The notes below the pieces were generated by a model. That model was not told the DNA's origin. It saw only the letters and a program-made list of their open reading frames with translations, and ran no database searches. 64,000 nucleotides of DNA from Hominilimicola fabiformis (lineage in GTDB: Bacteria; Bacillota; Clostridia; UBA1381), in the NCBI RefSeq assembly GCF_020687385.1, contig NZ_JAJEQM010000004.1, positions 124,001-188,000 of the forward strand, read 5' to 3'. Each line of letters opens with the position of its first letter. Position 1 is the stretch's first letter. A program made the translations under genes and the position numbers. Below are positions 48,210 through 56,587 of this stretch, in pieces.

Positions 48210-50426
48210 ATGAATATTTCTAAAATAGACATTAATAATTTTAGATTACTAAAACAAACAAGTATAAATTGTGAAAAAGAACTTTCTCTTATCATAGGCA
48301 AAAACAATTGTGGAAAAACATCTCTATTATCCGCATTAAGTAAATGCATTGGTAGTAAATCAGAAGTAGGTAAGTTTAATTATTTTGATTTCAGTATGGC
48401 TTTTCAGAATAGATTATATGATGTGATTGATGGAAAAAATGATTTTTCAGAAGATGAATTGAAGGGTATTCAAATAGATATATACATAGAATATGGAAAT
48501 GAAGATGATTTAACTAATATAAGTGAACTTTTTTTGGATTTGGATCCGGATAATAAAACAGTAGTACTTAGATTTTGTTATTTTCTTAAAGATATTGAAA
48601 AATTAAGGGATGATTTTAATGCATATAGGAACTCACGAAAAAATCTTTCTAATGAAAAGGCATTTACAAAATTCATGGATAAAAAACATAAAATATATTT
48701 TGAATTTAAGCGATACAGTGTACTATATAATCACTTAAAAGGCGAGGTTGATAATGATATTTATAAATTTATAGATAATAAAGATATTGATATTTCAAAA
48801 ATAATTGCATTTAGTTATGTCGGGGCAAGAAGAAATGTTTCCAATACTGAAGATGAAGAATTGTCGACTTTAGCTGGTATGTATTATGAAAGAACTAAAG
48901 ATATGGAAAGTAATAATACAAGAATATCAGGGGAATTTGAAGATGCATTAGATAAAACCGATGAGGAATTTAGTGGAATATATGTGAATGTATTTCAACA
49001 GTTAACTGAAAGAATATCAGAATTTGGTGGTATGAGAAAAAATGAAACTGTATTAAAGGTTATTTCTCGAATTAAAGAGATGAATTTGTTAAGAAATAAC
49101 ACTACGGTTGTTTACGGTAATCAAAATGGTACGCTGCCGGAAAATTATAATGGCTTAGGATTTTTAAATTTGTTTAGTATTATTATGAATATTGAGATAA
49201 AACTATGTGATTTTCGAAAGGAATCTAAGAAGGATGAGTCACCGGCAGACATTAATCTTCTATTTATAGAAGAACCTGAAGCACATACACATCCACAAAT
49301 GCAATATATATTTATTAAAAATATAAAAAAATTATTAGAAGAAGGTAGAAAAATAAATAAAAGTGAGAAGAAGATAAATTTGCAAACATTTATGACTACT
49401 CATTCTTCGCATATAGTTGCAGAATGCGATTTTGATGATATTAAGTATTTTTTTAAAACTAATGAGGGAGATAATGTTATATCTAAGAATTTAAGCGATT
49501 TGGAAATAATGTATCAAAAAGAAAAGGGTTCAAAGAATAATCATTTTAAATTCTTGAAACAGTATTTGACATTAAACCGTGCAGAAGTTTTTTTTGCTGA
49601 CAAAATAGTACTAATTGAGGGAGATACAGAACGAATACTTCTTCCGGCAATGATAAAAAAGTTAGACCAAGAAAATGAATATGATATTCCACTTTCTTCT
49701 CAAAACATTTCTATTATAGAAGTTGGAAACTACGCAGAGATATATGCAGAATTTATTCAGTTTATAGGAATTAAAACTCTTATAATTACTGATATTGATA
49801 CTGAATGTTATCAAACAAATAAAGATAATAAACCAACTCTTCAAGCGAGTCGAGTTAATGATGGTACACATACAAGTAATCCGGCTATAAAATATTATTT
49901 GAAAAAAAGACTTGAAATTGATAGCCAAAATACAAAAAATAAAACTGAAATGGAAGACCAAAAGGCTAGCGAAAAATACATACTTACAAATCTAACTCTT
50001 ACTGATAAGATAATAACCGGCATATATGATGACAATGGCAATTTATCGTGGGAATCTGATGAGAACGGAAATGTTTTAATTGTGTATCAAATAAAAGAAT
50101 ATAATAAAGATGGGAAAGAATATAATGCACGAAGCTTTGAAGACGCATTTTTTCATTTGAATAGAAATTTATTTACTGAACGTGGCAAAAAGACTAAGAA
50201 AGAAAATATTACGCAGTGTAACTCAGACTTTCAAGGTTTGAAAAATGTTAAAAAAATATTCAATAAATCAGTAGATAGTTATGATTTGGCAAAGGATTGT
50301 GTTAATAAAAAAACATCATTTGCAATGGACATTTTGTTAAATAGTGAAAGTGTGGATGGAAAAGATTTTGCTAATTGGGAAATACCAAGTTACATAAAGG
50401 AGGGGTTGGAATGGCTTCAAAAGTAA
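48210..50426 (+). CDS. OLD-family ATP-dependent nuclease (GajA-like)
   Basis: The 738-residue protein has an ABC-type ATPase followed by a TOPRIM nuclease domain. Walker A is IIGKNNCGKTSLL near residue 28; the signature/Walker B region is NLLFIEEPEAHTHPQM near 345-360; a switch His lies in FMTTHSSHIVAE near 393. TOPRIM shows VLIEGDTERILLPAM (about 468) and LIITDIDTE (about 523), with the metal-binding acidic residues intact. Class 2 OLD nucleases paired with a UvrD-like helicase form the Gabija anti-phage system; here the next gene, overlapping by 16 bases, encodes that helicase. The protein is longer than the ~580 aa of the founding GajA, mainly after TOPRIM. The DNA is much more AT-rich than the chromosomal genes to the left. 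The ribosome site is GAGGTTG. Confidence 0.88.
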   Translation: MNISKIDINNFRLLKQTSINCEKELSLIIGKNNCGKTSLLSALSKCIGSKSEVGKFNYFDFSMAFQNRLYDVIDGKNDFSEDELKGIQIDIYIEYGNEDDLTNISELFLDLDPDNKTVVLRFCYFLKDIEKLRDDFNAYRNSRKNLSNEKAFTKFMDKKHKIYFEFKRYSVLYNHLKGEVDNDIYKFIDNKDIDISKIIAFSYVGARRNVSNTEDEELSTLAGMYYERTKDMESNNTRISGEFEDALDKTDEEFSGIYVNVFQQLTERISEFGGMRKNETVLKVISRIKEMNLLRNNTTVVYGNQNGTLPENYNGLGFLNLFSIIMNIEIKLCDFRKESKKDESPADINLLFIEEPEAHTHPQMQYIFIKNIKKLLEEGRKINKSEKKINLQTFMTTHSSHIVAECDFDDIKYFFKTNEGDNVISKNLSDLEIMYQKEKGSKNNHFKFLKQYLTLNRAEVFFADKIVLIEGDTERILLPAMIKKLDQENEYDIPLSSQNISIIEVGNYAEIYAEFIQFIGIKTLIITDIDTECYQTNKDNKPTLQASRVNDGTHTSNPAIKYYLKKRLEIDSQNTKNKTEMEDQKASEKYILTNLTLTDKIITGIYDDNGNLSWESDENGNVLIVYQIKEYNKDGKEYNARSFEDAFFHLNRNLFTERGKKTKKENITQCNSDFQGLKNVKKIFNKSVDSYDLAKDCVNKKTSFAMDILLNSESVDGKDFANWEIPSYIKEGLEWLQK

Positions 50427-52330
50427 CAGAAGACGAGGTTTCAGAAATATTTAAACTTATAGATGATAAGAAAAATTTTGTACTAAATGGTGGTGCCGGA
50501 AGCGGAAAAACTTATTCATTGGTTTCGATTATTAATGAAATTTATTCTCAAAATCCATTATCGAAAATAGCGTGTATTACATACACAAATGCAGCAGTTC
50601 ATGAAATTGAAAACAGAGTTGCTAATAAAAAACTTAAAATTGCAACTATACATGATTTTTTGTGGGAAAATATATATTCTTATCAGAAAGAATTGAAAGA
50701 AACTCTTGTTGAAGGAATAAATAAGCAAATTTTTAAAAATATAAAAGTTGAAACTCCATATGATAATAATTTTCAAGATGGAATAAAATACACAGAACAT
50801 CTTCGTATAGATTATGGCGAAATATCTCATGATGAAATTATTATATTAGCAAATCAAATGTTTGAAAAATATCCGAAATTGTGTAGCATATTGAATAATA
50901 AATATGATTTTATATTTGTAGATGAATATCAAGACACATTTTCAGAAGTTGTAAAAATTTTACTTGATTTTTTGCCGAGAGGTGACAATGTAAATAAATG
51001 TATAATTGGTTTTTTTGGAGATTCGATGCAGGCCATATATAATAATGGAATAGGCGATTTAAATGAATATATTAAATTAAAAAAAGTTACTGAAATAGTA
51101 AAAAAACAAAATCGAAGAAATCCGCAAACAGTAATTGATTTGGCAAATAAAATTCGAACAGATAATCTTAAGCAAGAACCTTCAGAAGATTTTAATGCAC
51201 CTAATATGGAAAATGGAATTGTAAAGCAAGGCAGCATTAAATTTTTATATGGTGATAATATATCATATGATAATTTAAAAAAAGCCAGTTGTTTTGTCGG
51301 ATGGGATTTTAATGATTCAAAAGAAACCAAAGAACTCCGATTAACACATAATTTGATAGCGGATACGGCTGGATTTCCGTCATTAATGGAAATCTATGAT
51401 AAAGATCCTCTTATAAAACTAAAAAATGAATTTTGTAAACATATAAAAGAAAATAATATTTCTATTGACGAAGATAAAAGCTTTGGTGATGTTGTCAATG
51501 AAGTTGAATGGACTTTTTCTGATAAAGTGAAGGTGGTTGAGAATCGTGGGAAATCAAAATTTGAAGTTTTCATTAAAGAACCAGAGAATAAAAAATTGTA
51601 TGACTTGGTTAAAAATATGAAATTTATTGATGTAAAAAAAATATATTTTGATAAAGATAATCTCATTTCCGATAAGAAAGCAATAGATGAAACTTCTTCA
51701 ACGCAATCAAAAAGGGATAAATTAATTCGTCATTTGTTTAAAATACAATCATTAGTTAAAATGTATAAAGAAAAAAAATATAATGATTTTTTGAGAAGAA
51801 CATCTTTCAGAATTACATCAATTAAAGATAAGGAAAAAATACACGATAAGATTTCTGAGCTGTCAAGTATGGAAAATAAAACGATTGGTGATGTAATATC
51901 ATATGCTGACAAAAGCGATCTGTGTATATTAGATGATACAATAAATGACTTTATAAAAAGTAATCAATATTTATATAGCCGTGTATCTGAAGTGAAATAT
52001 ATTGAATTTATAAGTTTATATAATTATTTGGAAGGTTTTTCTCCATTATCTACCCAACATAAAATTAAAGGAGAAGAGTTTAAAAATGTTTTAATAATAT
52101 TAGATAATGGAAAATGGAATAGTTATAATTTCAAATATTTATTAGATCCACAAAATAAAAACTGTAAGCAAGACGTATTATTGAGAACTCAAAAATTATT
52201 TTACGTATGCTGTACTAGAGCAATGGATAATTTGGTTGTGTATTGTGACAAACCTACTGATGCAATGTTGAAAACAGCAAAATCATGGTTTGGTGAAGAT
52301 AATTGTCAAGAAATTTATAATGTAATATGA
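50411..52330 (+). CDS. UvrD/PcrA-like superfamily 1 helicase (GajB-like)
   Basis: The ATG at 50411 lies nine bases after AGGAGGGG and overlaps the nuclease gene by 16 bases; the frame could open at 50375 but lacks a ribosome site there. The 639 residues carry all SF1A motifs: GGAGSGKTYSL (about 28), CITYTNAAVHEI, FVDEYQDT (about 170), GFFGDSMQAIY, QNRRNPQTVIDLANKIR, THKIKGEEFKNV-type motif V (written STQHKIKGEEFKNV) and YVCCTRAMDNLVV (about 600). It unwinds or translocates on DNA. In Gabija the helicase senses or supplies DNA ends and associates with the GajA nuclease assembly. It is longer than GajB of Bacillus (~490 aa). A terminator follows, so the two genes form a closed unit. Confidence 0.88.
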   Translation: MASKVTEDEVSEIFKLIDDKKNFVLNGGAGSGKTYSLVSIINEIYSQNPLSKIACITYTNAAVHEIENRVANKKLKIATIHDFLWENIYSYQKELKETLVEGINKQIFKNIKVETPYDNNFQDGIKYTEHLRIDYGEISHDEIIILANQMFEKYPKLCSILNNKYDFIFVDEYQDTFSEVVKILLDFLPRGDNVNKCIIGFFGDSMQAIYNNGIGDLNEYIKLKKVTEIVKKQNRRNPQTVIDLANKIRTDNLKQEPSEDFNAPNMENGIVKQGSIKFLYGDNISYDNLKKASCFVGWDFNDSKETKELRLTHNLIADTAGFPSLMEIYDKDPLIKLKNEFCKHIKENNISIDEDKSFGDVVNEVEWTFSDKVKVVENRGKSKFEVFIKEPENKKLYDLVKNMKFIDVKKIYFDKDNLISDKKAIDETSSTQSKRDKLIRHLFKIQSLVKMYKEKKYNDFLRRTSFRITSIKDKEKIHDKISELSSMENKTIGDVISYADKSDLCILDDTINDFIKSNQYLYSRVSEVKYIEFISLYNYLEGFSPLSTQHKIKGEEFKNVLIILDNGKWNSYNFKYLLDPQNKNCKQDVLLRTQKLFYVCCTRAMDNLVVYCDKPTDAMLKTAKSWFGEDNCQEIYNVI

Positions 52331-52342
52331 TAAATTGATTTT

Positions 52343-52389
52343 AAATAAACAAGAAGTTTTGTCATGTAAAGCTTCTTGTTTATTTAATT
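52343..52389 (+). terminator. Terminator of the Gabija-like operon
   Basis: AAATAAACAAGAAG pairs perfectly with CTTCTTGTTTATTT around a 15-base loop, followed by AATTT. Confidence 0.85.
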
Positions 52390-52542
52390 TATGAATTGTA
52401 ATATATTTAAATATAGTGTAAATAATTCTTTTAAACACAAATCGAGAATTTGAACGTTATTTATTTGGAACATAGTGGCAGCCTATAGAATGAATAATTT
52501 TTAGAAATAACATTATATCAAACTTTATTTTTTTGTTTTATG

Positions 52543-52571
52543 TTGAAATAAATTGTGATATATGGTATAAT
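52543..52571 (+). promoter_or_regulatory. Promoter of the Abi_2 gene
   Basis: TTGAAA (52543-52548), a 17-base spacer and TATAAT (52566-52571), about 30 bases before the ribosome site AGGTGAT (52593-52599). Confidence 0.85.
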
Positions 52572-52601
52572 CATGAAAAATAATTGGAAGTAAGGTGATT
52601 A

Positions 52602-53546
52602 ATTATCGAAAAGCCACTTTTATCTGTAGAAGATTTAATTAAAAAAATGAAAAAGAAGGGAATTACTTTTAATTATTGTTCAGAGAGTGAGGCAAAAGAA
52701 TTTTTAAAGAAAAATAATAATTATTTTCGGGTATCTGCGTATAGAAAAATGTATGATCACTATCCATCAGGAGAAAATAAAGGGAAATACAGAGATTTGG
52801 ATTTTCAATATTTAAGAGAATTATCAACTATTGATATGCATTTAAGATTTTTAATAATAAAAATGTGTTTAGATATAGAACATTATTTGAAAATTGATTT
52901 GTTAGCAAAAGCAGAATCGGTAAATGATGATGGATATGAGAGTATAGATAAGTTTTTTTCAGATTCAAAGTATCAATATATAAAAAAGAACATATATTAT
53001 AAAAGAAACGCTACTTACTGTGGAGATTTGATTAATTATTGTTTTGAATTTGATGATGACAATGAAACAATATCAAATTATAGTAAATGTAGATTGTGGG
53101 ATTTCTTAGAATGTATTACATTTGGTGATTTTTTGAAGTTTTATGAGTATTACCATAAAGAACATAATATTGAGAACAAATATGAAAAATTAATACCAAG
53201 TATAAAAAGTTTAAGAAACGCTTGTGCACATAATAATTGTATATTATCACAATTAAGAAAAAGTGATTGTATGCCTAACAAGCAAATATCGAATTTTATA
53301 TCAGGAATATATGGTATTAGTCCGAGTGTAAGAAGACTACGATTAAAGAGTAGAGTAATTTATGAAATAGTATGTCTCATATATGTATATAAAGAACTGA
53401 CTCCGGAAACAATAAAAAAACATAGATTTAGAGAATTGAATAGTTTTGTTAATGGACGTATGGTGAAAAATAAACAATATTTTGAAAATCAACAAATCAT
53501 AAAAAGTTCTTATAGCTTTTTTAAGAAAATTATTGACAATATTTAA
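52602..53546 (+). CDS. Abi_2-family (AbiD/AbiF-like) HEPN abortive-infection protein
   Basis: The protein matches the Abi_2 family from its beginning: (M)EKPLLSVEDLIKKMKKKG, then FLKKNNNYFRVSAYRKMY, a run of helices, and LRNACAHNN, which is the R-x4-H motif of HEPN ribonucleases (Arg codon 53214, His codon 53229). The usual start would be ATG 52647, but no ribosome site precedes it and the family's conserved N-terminus lies upstream. The only ribosome site (AGGTGAT) sits before ATT 52602 and ATC 52605, with a stop at 52596, so a rare non-AUG start is probable. Abi_2 proteins stop phage growth at the cost of the cell. A strong promoter inside the last codons drives a small RNA directly downstream. 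Confidence 0.85.
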   Translation: MIEKPLLSVEDLIKKMKKKGITFNYCSESEAKEFLKKNNNYFRVSAYRKMYDHYPSGENKGKYRDLDFQYLRELSTIDMHLRFLIIKMCLDIEHYLKIDLLAKAESVNDDGYESIDKFFSDSKYQYIKKNIYYKRNATYCGDLINYCFEFDDDNETISNYSKCRLWDFLECITFGDFLKFYEYYHKEHNIENKYEKLIPSIKSLRNACAHNNCILSQLRKSDCMPNKQISNFISGIYGISPSVRRLRLKSRVIYEIVCLIYVYKELTPETIKKHRFRELNSFVNGRMVKNKQYFENQQIIKSSYSFFKKIIDNI

Positions 53547-53561
53547 AATCTATGTTATAAT
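53533..53561 (+). promoter_or_regulatory. Consensus promoter at the end of the Abi_2 gene
   Basis: TTGACA (53533-53538) lies within the last codons, then a 17-base spacer and TATAAT (53556-53561). Both hexamers are perfect, making this the strongest-looking promoter in the accessory region. Confidence 0.9.
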
Positions 53562-53567
53562 GGTTAG

Positions 53568-53636
53568 CGATAACAAAAGAAATAGTTGTACTATTTTTTG
53601 TAAAGGGAGGACTATGGTCTTCCCTTAGTTTTTTTT
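53568..53636 (+). ncRNA. Small structured RNA downstream of the Abi_2 gene (candidate abiF-type RNA)
   Basis: From the start expected for the promoter at 53533-53561, about 69 bases can be transcribed. A first hairpin (53573-53602) pairs ACAAAA and AATAGT with ACTATT and TTTTGT, leaving a GA bulge. A second (53603-53626), AAGGGAGGAC-TATG-GTCTTCCCTT with one G-T pair, is followed by AG and eight T residues, a clear intrinsic terminator. No ribosome site or open frame is present. A structured RNA motif located next to abiF genes has been described computationally; this RNA has the right position, but I cannot run the covariance model. It may act as antitoxin or guide for the HEPN protein. Confidence 0.75.
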
Positions 53637-53648
53637 GAATGATTTATA

Positions 53649-53674
53649 GGGGGTGTAATATCACCCTTTTTTTT
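53649..53674 (+). terminator. Second terminator downstream of the small RNA
   Basis: GGGTG-TAATAT-CACCC (extended by G-T pairs) followed by eight T residues. Confidence 0.8.
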
Positions 53675-53787
53675 ATTCATATAAACTAAATAATATTGAA
53701 TTTGTATTATTTATAATTAGGTAGTGGAAGATGTCAATATTGCTAAAGAGATCTATAACACAGGCAACAAATGAAATACAAAAAATC

Positions 53788-53837
53788 AAAACTGCGATAT
53801 AATTACTGAAAAAAGTAACATATCGCAGTTTTTTTAT
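53788..53837 (+). terminator. Long terminator hairpin upstream of the DUF960 gene
   Basis: AAAACTGCGATAT pairs with ATATCGCAGTTTT, with an inner TTACT/AGTAA stem, then T residues. Before it a 23-codon frame (53731-53802, MSILLKRSITQATNEIQKIK...) ends inside the hairpin. It may be the tail of a lost gene. Apart from the small RNA and these hairpins, 53547-53916 holds nothing recognisable. Confidence 0.8.
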
Positions 53838-53916
53838 TTTGGCTTTTCCGAAGTTATAAATATATAGTATATATGTGAATAGTCACAGACTAAATAAATT
53901 GAAAAGGAGGATTGAG

Positions 53917-54204
53917 ATGTTTAGTGGGAAAAGATTTGTTACAAGCGGGATTGCGGAGAAAGTACCGCTATTGTTACAAGTGATAATGTGGAATATGATT
54001 GACACCATGGACGAGCCAAAGGACTATTTACAAGTATTCGACTTATTGGAGGAAAACGGAAAACAGAAGATTGTTCATTCACAGGAACAACCGGAATATG
54101 AAAAGGAGTATCTGTTTGAAACAGGTACTCCTTTTTTGTGTGCAAAGATTTTTGTCATAGACGATGTGACACATTCAACAATGCTATTTAATTATGAATA
54201 TTAA
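53917..54204 (+). CDS. DUF960-family small protein
   Basis: The ATG at 53917 follows AAAGGAGG; a longer frame from 53875 has no ribosome site. The 95 residues match the DUF960 pattern: FSGKRFVTSGIAEKVPLLLQ, LWNMIDxM-type helix (here MWNMIDTMDEP), DYLQVFDLLE and KIVHSQEQPEY. There is no signal peptide. DUF960 proteins are common on Firmicute plasmids, phages and integrative elements; the function is unknown. It is the first gene of a tight operon with an amidoligase (14-base gap) and a class II glutamine amidotransferase (3-base gap). Confidence 0.85.
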   Translation: MFSGKRFVTSGIAEKVPLLLQVIMWNMIDTMDEPKDYLQVFDLLEENGKQKIVHSQEQPEYEKEYLFETGTPFLCAKIFVIDDVTHSTMLFNYEY

Positions 54205-54218
54205 CGGAGGAAAAGAAA

Positions 54219-55289
54219 ATGAGTGAAGAAAATAAAAATGTACGATGCGATTTATGCGGAGAAGAAGTAAGTTCTCAAAATGCAATAAGATTTGACGGAA
54301 CGATATTATGTACCGACTGTTTTAATCAACGAGTGACGGAGTGCAGCCATTGCGGCAGAAGTATATGGCGTGACGATTCGAGGAACGGCGAGTATTGCCA
54401 AGATTGCTATGACAATCTATACGAAACTTGTACCGAATGTGGTGATGACGTTTGCCGAGATGATGTATGTTATCACAATGATGAACCGTACTGCCAAAAC
54501 TGTTATGACGAAATAAACGATTCCATAATACACGATTATTACTACAAACCGGATCCGATATTTTACGGCAAGGGACAACCGCATTACGGCATAGAGCTTG
54601 AAATAGATGAAGGCGGTGAATATGACGATAATGCCGAGAGAATTTTGAATATAGGCAATCGAATTAATGAGCATATTTATTGCAAGCATGACGGCTCGCT
54701 TGATGAAGGTTTTGAAATTGTAAGTCATCCTGCGACTTTGGAATATCATACCAAAACAATACTTTGGAAAAAGATTTTAGACGAAGCACTTGAAATGGGA
54801 TATTACAGTCACAACAGCGGAACGTGCGGATTGCATGTGCATATAAACAGAGCCGCACTCGGCGAAAGTGTAGAGGAGCAGGAAAACACTATTGCAAGAA
54901 TTGTGTATTTCTTCGAGAAGTTTTGGGATAAGATATTGAGATTTTCTCGCCGTACCGAAACTCAAGCTGACAGATGGGCGTCAAGATACGGTTGCAGTAT
55001 GGATAATCCTAAAGAAAGTTTAAAAGGTGCAAAAACATCTGGACTTGGTAGATACACGGCAGTTAATCTTACAAACACCTTTACTGTTGAACTAAGAATA
55101 TTCAGAGGTACGTTAAGGTACAAAACATTTATGGCTACATTGCAGTTTGTGGATTTGCTTTGTGAAATGGCGATAAATCTGACGGATGAGGAATTTCAGA
55201 CAATGACATGGAAAGAGTTTGCGGAAACAGTATCAGCAGATAAAGCAGAATTAAAGGAATACTTGAAGATAAGAGGATTGGAGGAGTAA
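54219..55289 (+). CDS. Amidoligase_2-family enzyme with N-terminal zinc ribbons
   Basis: The first ~105 residues hold four CxxC pairs arranged like LIM or zinc-ribbon fingers (CDLCGEE, CTDC, CSHCGRS, CQDC, CTECGDD, CQNC). The C-terminal ~250 residues fit the amidoligase family of the glutamine-synthetase-like fold: HYGIELEIDEGGEYDDN, KHDGSLDEGFEIVSHP, GTCGLHVHINR and FTVELRIFRGTLRYKT. These enzymes are predicted to join an amino group to a carboxylate with ATP. Such genes are known from comparative genomics to sit beside class II glutamine amidotransferases, as here (3-base gap downstream), so the two probably act together on a peptide or wall-related substrate. The ribosome site is GGAGGAAAAG. 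Confidence 0.88.
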   Translation: MSEENKNVRCDLCGEEVSSQNAIRFDGTILCTDCFNQRVTECSHCGRSIWRDDSRNGEYCQDCYDNLYETCTECGDDVCRDDVCYHNDEPYCQNCYDEINDSIIHDYYYKPDPIFYGKGQPHYGIELEIDEGGEYDDNAERILNIGNRINEHIYCKHDGSLDEGFEIVSHPATLEYHTKTILWKKILDEALEMGYYSHNSGTCGLHVHINRAALGESVEEQENTIARIVYFFEKFWDKILRFSRRTETQADRWASRYGCSMDNPKESLKGAKTSGLGRYTAVNLTNTFTVELRIFRGTLRYKTFMATLQFVDLLCEMAINLTDEEFQTMTWKEFAETVSADKAELKEYLKIRGLEE

Positions 55290-55292
55290 GAT

Positions 55293-56213
55293 ATGTGTGG
55301 ATTGTATGGTGTGTTATCATATGGAAATAAGGTAAAAGACATGGCAGAAATAACGGAAGCACTTGCCGTTGAAAGTGCGGTCAGAGGTACAGACGCAACC
55401 GGAATTGCATATAACAAGAACGGTAAACTTATTGTATTTAAGAAAAGTAAGAGTGCATATGAAATGACATTTAGTGTCCCTAAAAATACAGTTGCAGTAA
55501 TGGGGCATACTCGTCATGCTACACAAGGGACACTAAATTTTAACGGTAATAATCACCCGTTTAAAGGTATGTGTGGCGACGAAGAATTTGCACTTGCACA
55601 TAACGGCATAATTTGCAATGACAAAAAATTAAGACGTGAACTTAGATTGCCGTCAACAATTATTGATACCGACAGCTATATTGCAGTGCAGTTGATTGAA
55701 TCGCAAAAGAAACTTGATTTTAAGAGCCTTAAATATATGGCTGAAGAAGTTGAGGGTAGTTTCTCGTTTTCGGTGCTTGATTCAAATGATAATCTTTACA
55801 TAGTCAAAGGCGACAGTCCAATATCAATATTGCATTTCAAGAAAAGACAAGTATATGTGTATGCATCAACAATATCGATACTTTGGAAAGCACTTGTTGA
55901 TACAGAATTGTTTCGCGACTTGAAATGTGGAGATTATGAAGATATTGAAATACAAGACGGTGAAATACTTAAAATATCAAGTAAAGGCAAGATACAGAAA
56001 ACTAAGTTTGACTTTGACGAATACGGAAGTTGCGGTTACGATTGGCGAAAGGGGTTTGAATATTCAAATGCCAACGAGTATGTAGACGACATAAAGAGCG
56101 TCGCACAGTATTACGGGTATGACAGCGATGAAATCGACTGTTTGCTAAATAACGGCTTTACGCCGGAGGAGGTGGAGGAAATGTTGTACGCAGATGATTT
56201 CTTGGAAGTGTAA
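55293..56213 (+). CDS. Class II glutamine amidotransferase (Ntn-hydrolase)
   Basis: The enzyme starts MCGLYGVLSYG, so after removal of Met the nucleophile Cys is N-terminal, as in GATase_6 proteins. Further family motifs are RGTDATGIAY, GHTRHATQGTLNFNGNNHPF, ALAHNGIICND and IIDTDSYIAVQLI. The class II domain covers about 1-215; the last 90 residues (YDWRKGFEYSNANEYVDDI...GFTPEEVEEMLYADDF) are a helical tail of unknown role. It releases ammonia from glutamine, presumably for the amidoligase encoded just upstream. It lacks the synthase domain of asparagine synthetase and the isomerase domain of GlmS, so it must work with a separate partner. The ribosome site is GGAGGAGTAAG. Confidence 0.9.
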   Translation: MCGLYGVLSYGNKVKDMAEITEALAVESAVRGTDATGIAYNKNGKLIVFKKSKSAYEMTFSVPKNTVAVMGHTRHATQGTLNFNGNNHPFKGMCGDEEFALAHNGIICNDKKLRRELRLPSTIIDTDSYIAVQLIESQKKLDFKSLKYMAEEVEGSFSFSVLDSNDNLYIVKGDSPISILHFKKRQVYVYASTISILWKALVDTELFRDLKCGDYEDIEIQDGEILKISSKGKIQKTKFDFDEYGSCGYDWRKGFEYSNANEYVDDIKSVAQYYGYDSDEIDCLLNNGFTPEEVEEMLYADDFLEV

Positions 56214-56316
56214 CACCAAACAACAAGTATATTGAACAGCTGCTTTTCGGCTTGGTCGAAATATGTATAACAACGCTGCTCAATTACTACAACGACAAAA
56301 GAAAAGAGGGATAATT

Positions 56317-56514
56317 TTATTCCTCTTTTCCGTCGTCAAATTCAAGATTATCAAGAGCAAATTTAATAGCTTTGTTAATAAGTTCGTTTCTGCTGCGACC
56401 ACTTTTTAAAACTAACTCTTCAAGTCGGTCGTGTGATTCTTTTTCGATTCTTACTGTAACAGTAACAGAACTTTCTGTTTTAGGAGTTACAACAAATTTT
56501 TTTTGATTAAGCAT
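56317..56514 (-). CDS. Ribbon-helix-helix (CopG/Arc-type) DNA-binding protein
   Basis: The 65 residues contain a beta strand SSVTVTVRIEKESHDRLEEL and helix-turn-helix LKSGRSRNELINKAIKFALD, the compact ribbon-helix-helix fold. Such dimers bind short palindromes and often control plasmid, toxin-antitoxin or phage genes. It reads away from the Sel1/J-domain operon; GAGGTGA precedes its ATG and TATAAT (minus strand, 56534-56539) lies upstream. A perfect 19-bp palindrome at 56588-56606 in the shared intergenic region is a likely operator. No toxin gene accompanies it directly. Confidence 0.85.
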   Translation of the reverse strand: MLNQKKFVVTPKTESSVTVTVRIEKESHDRLEELVLKSGRSRNELINKAIKFALDNLEFDDGKEE

Positions 56515-56587
56515 AGTCAGTCACCTCAATATTATTATATACTTTAACGCTAAACTTATTAAAGAGGACAAAAAGCAATAAAAAATA

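Noticed and set aside
53563-53574. GTTA-GCGA-TAAC hairpin with GNRA loop as part of the small RNA
   Set aside because: The expected transcription start (about 53568) lies inside the hairpin, so it may not be transcribed whole.
53731-53802. 23-codon frame MSILLKRSITQATNEIQKIK...
   Set aside because: No good ribosome site, and it ends inside a terminator stem; probably the tail of a lost gene.
56226-56313. Short frame encoding KYIEQLLFGLVEICITTLLN after the amidotransferase gene
   Set aside because: It looks protein-like but has no ATG, GTG or TTG start after the in-frame stop and no ribosome site. It could be a gene remnant.
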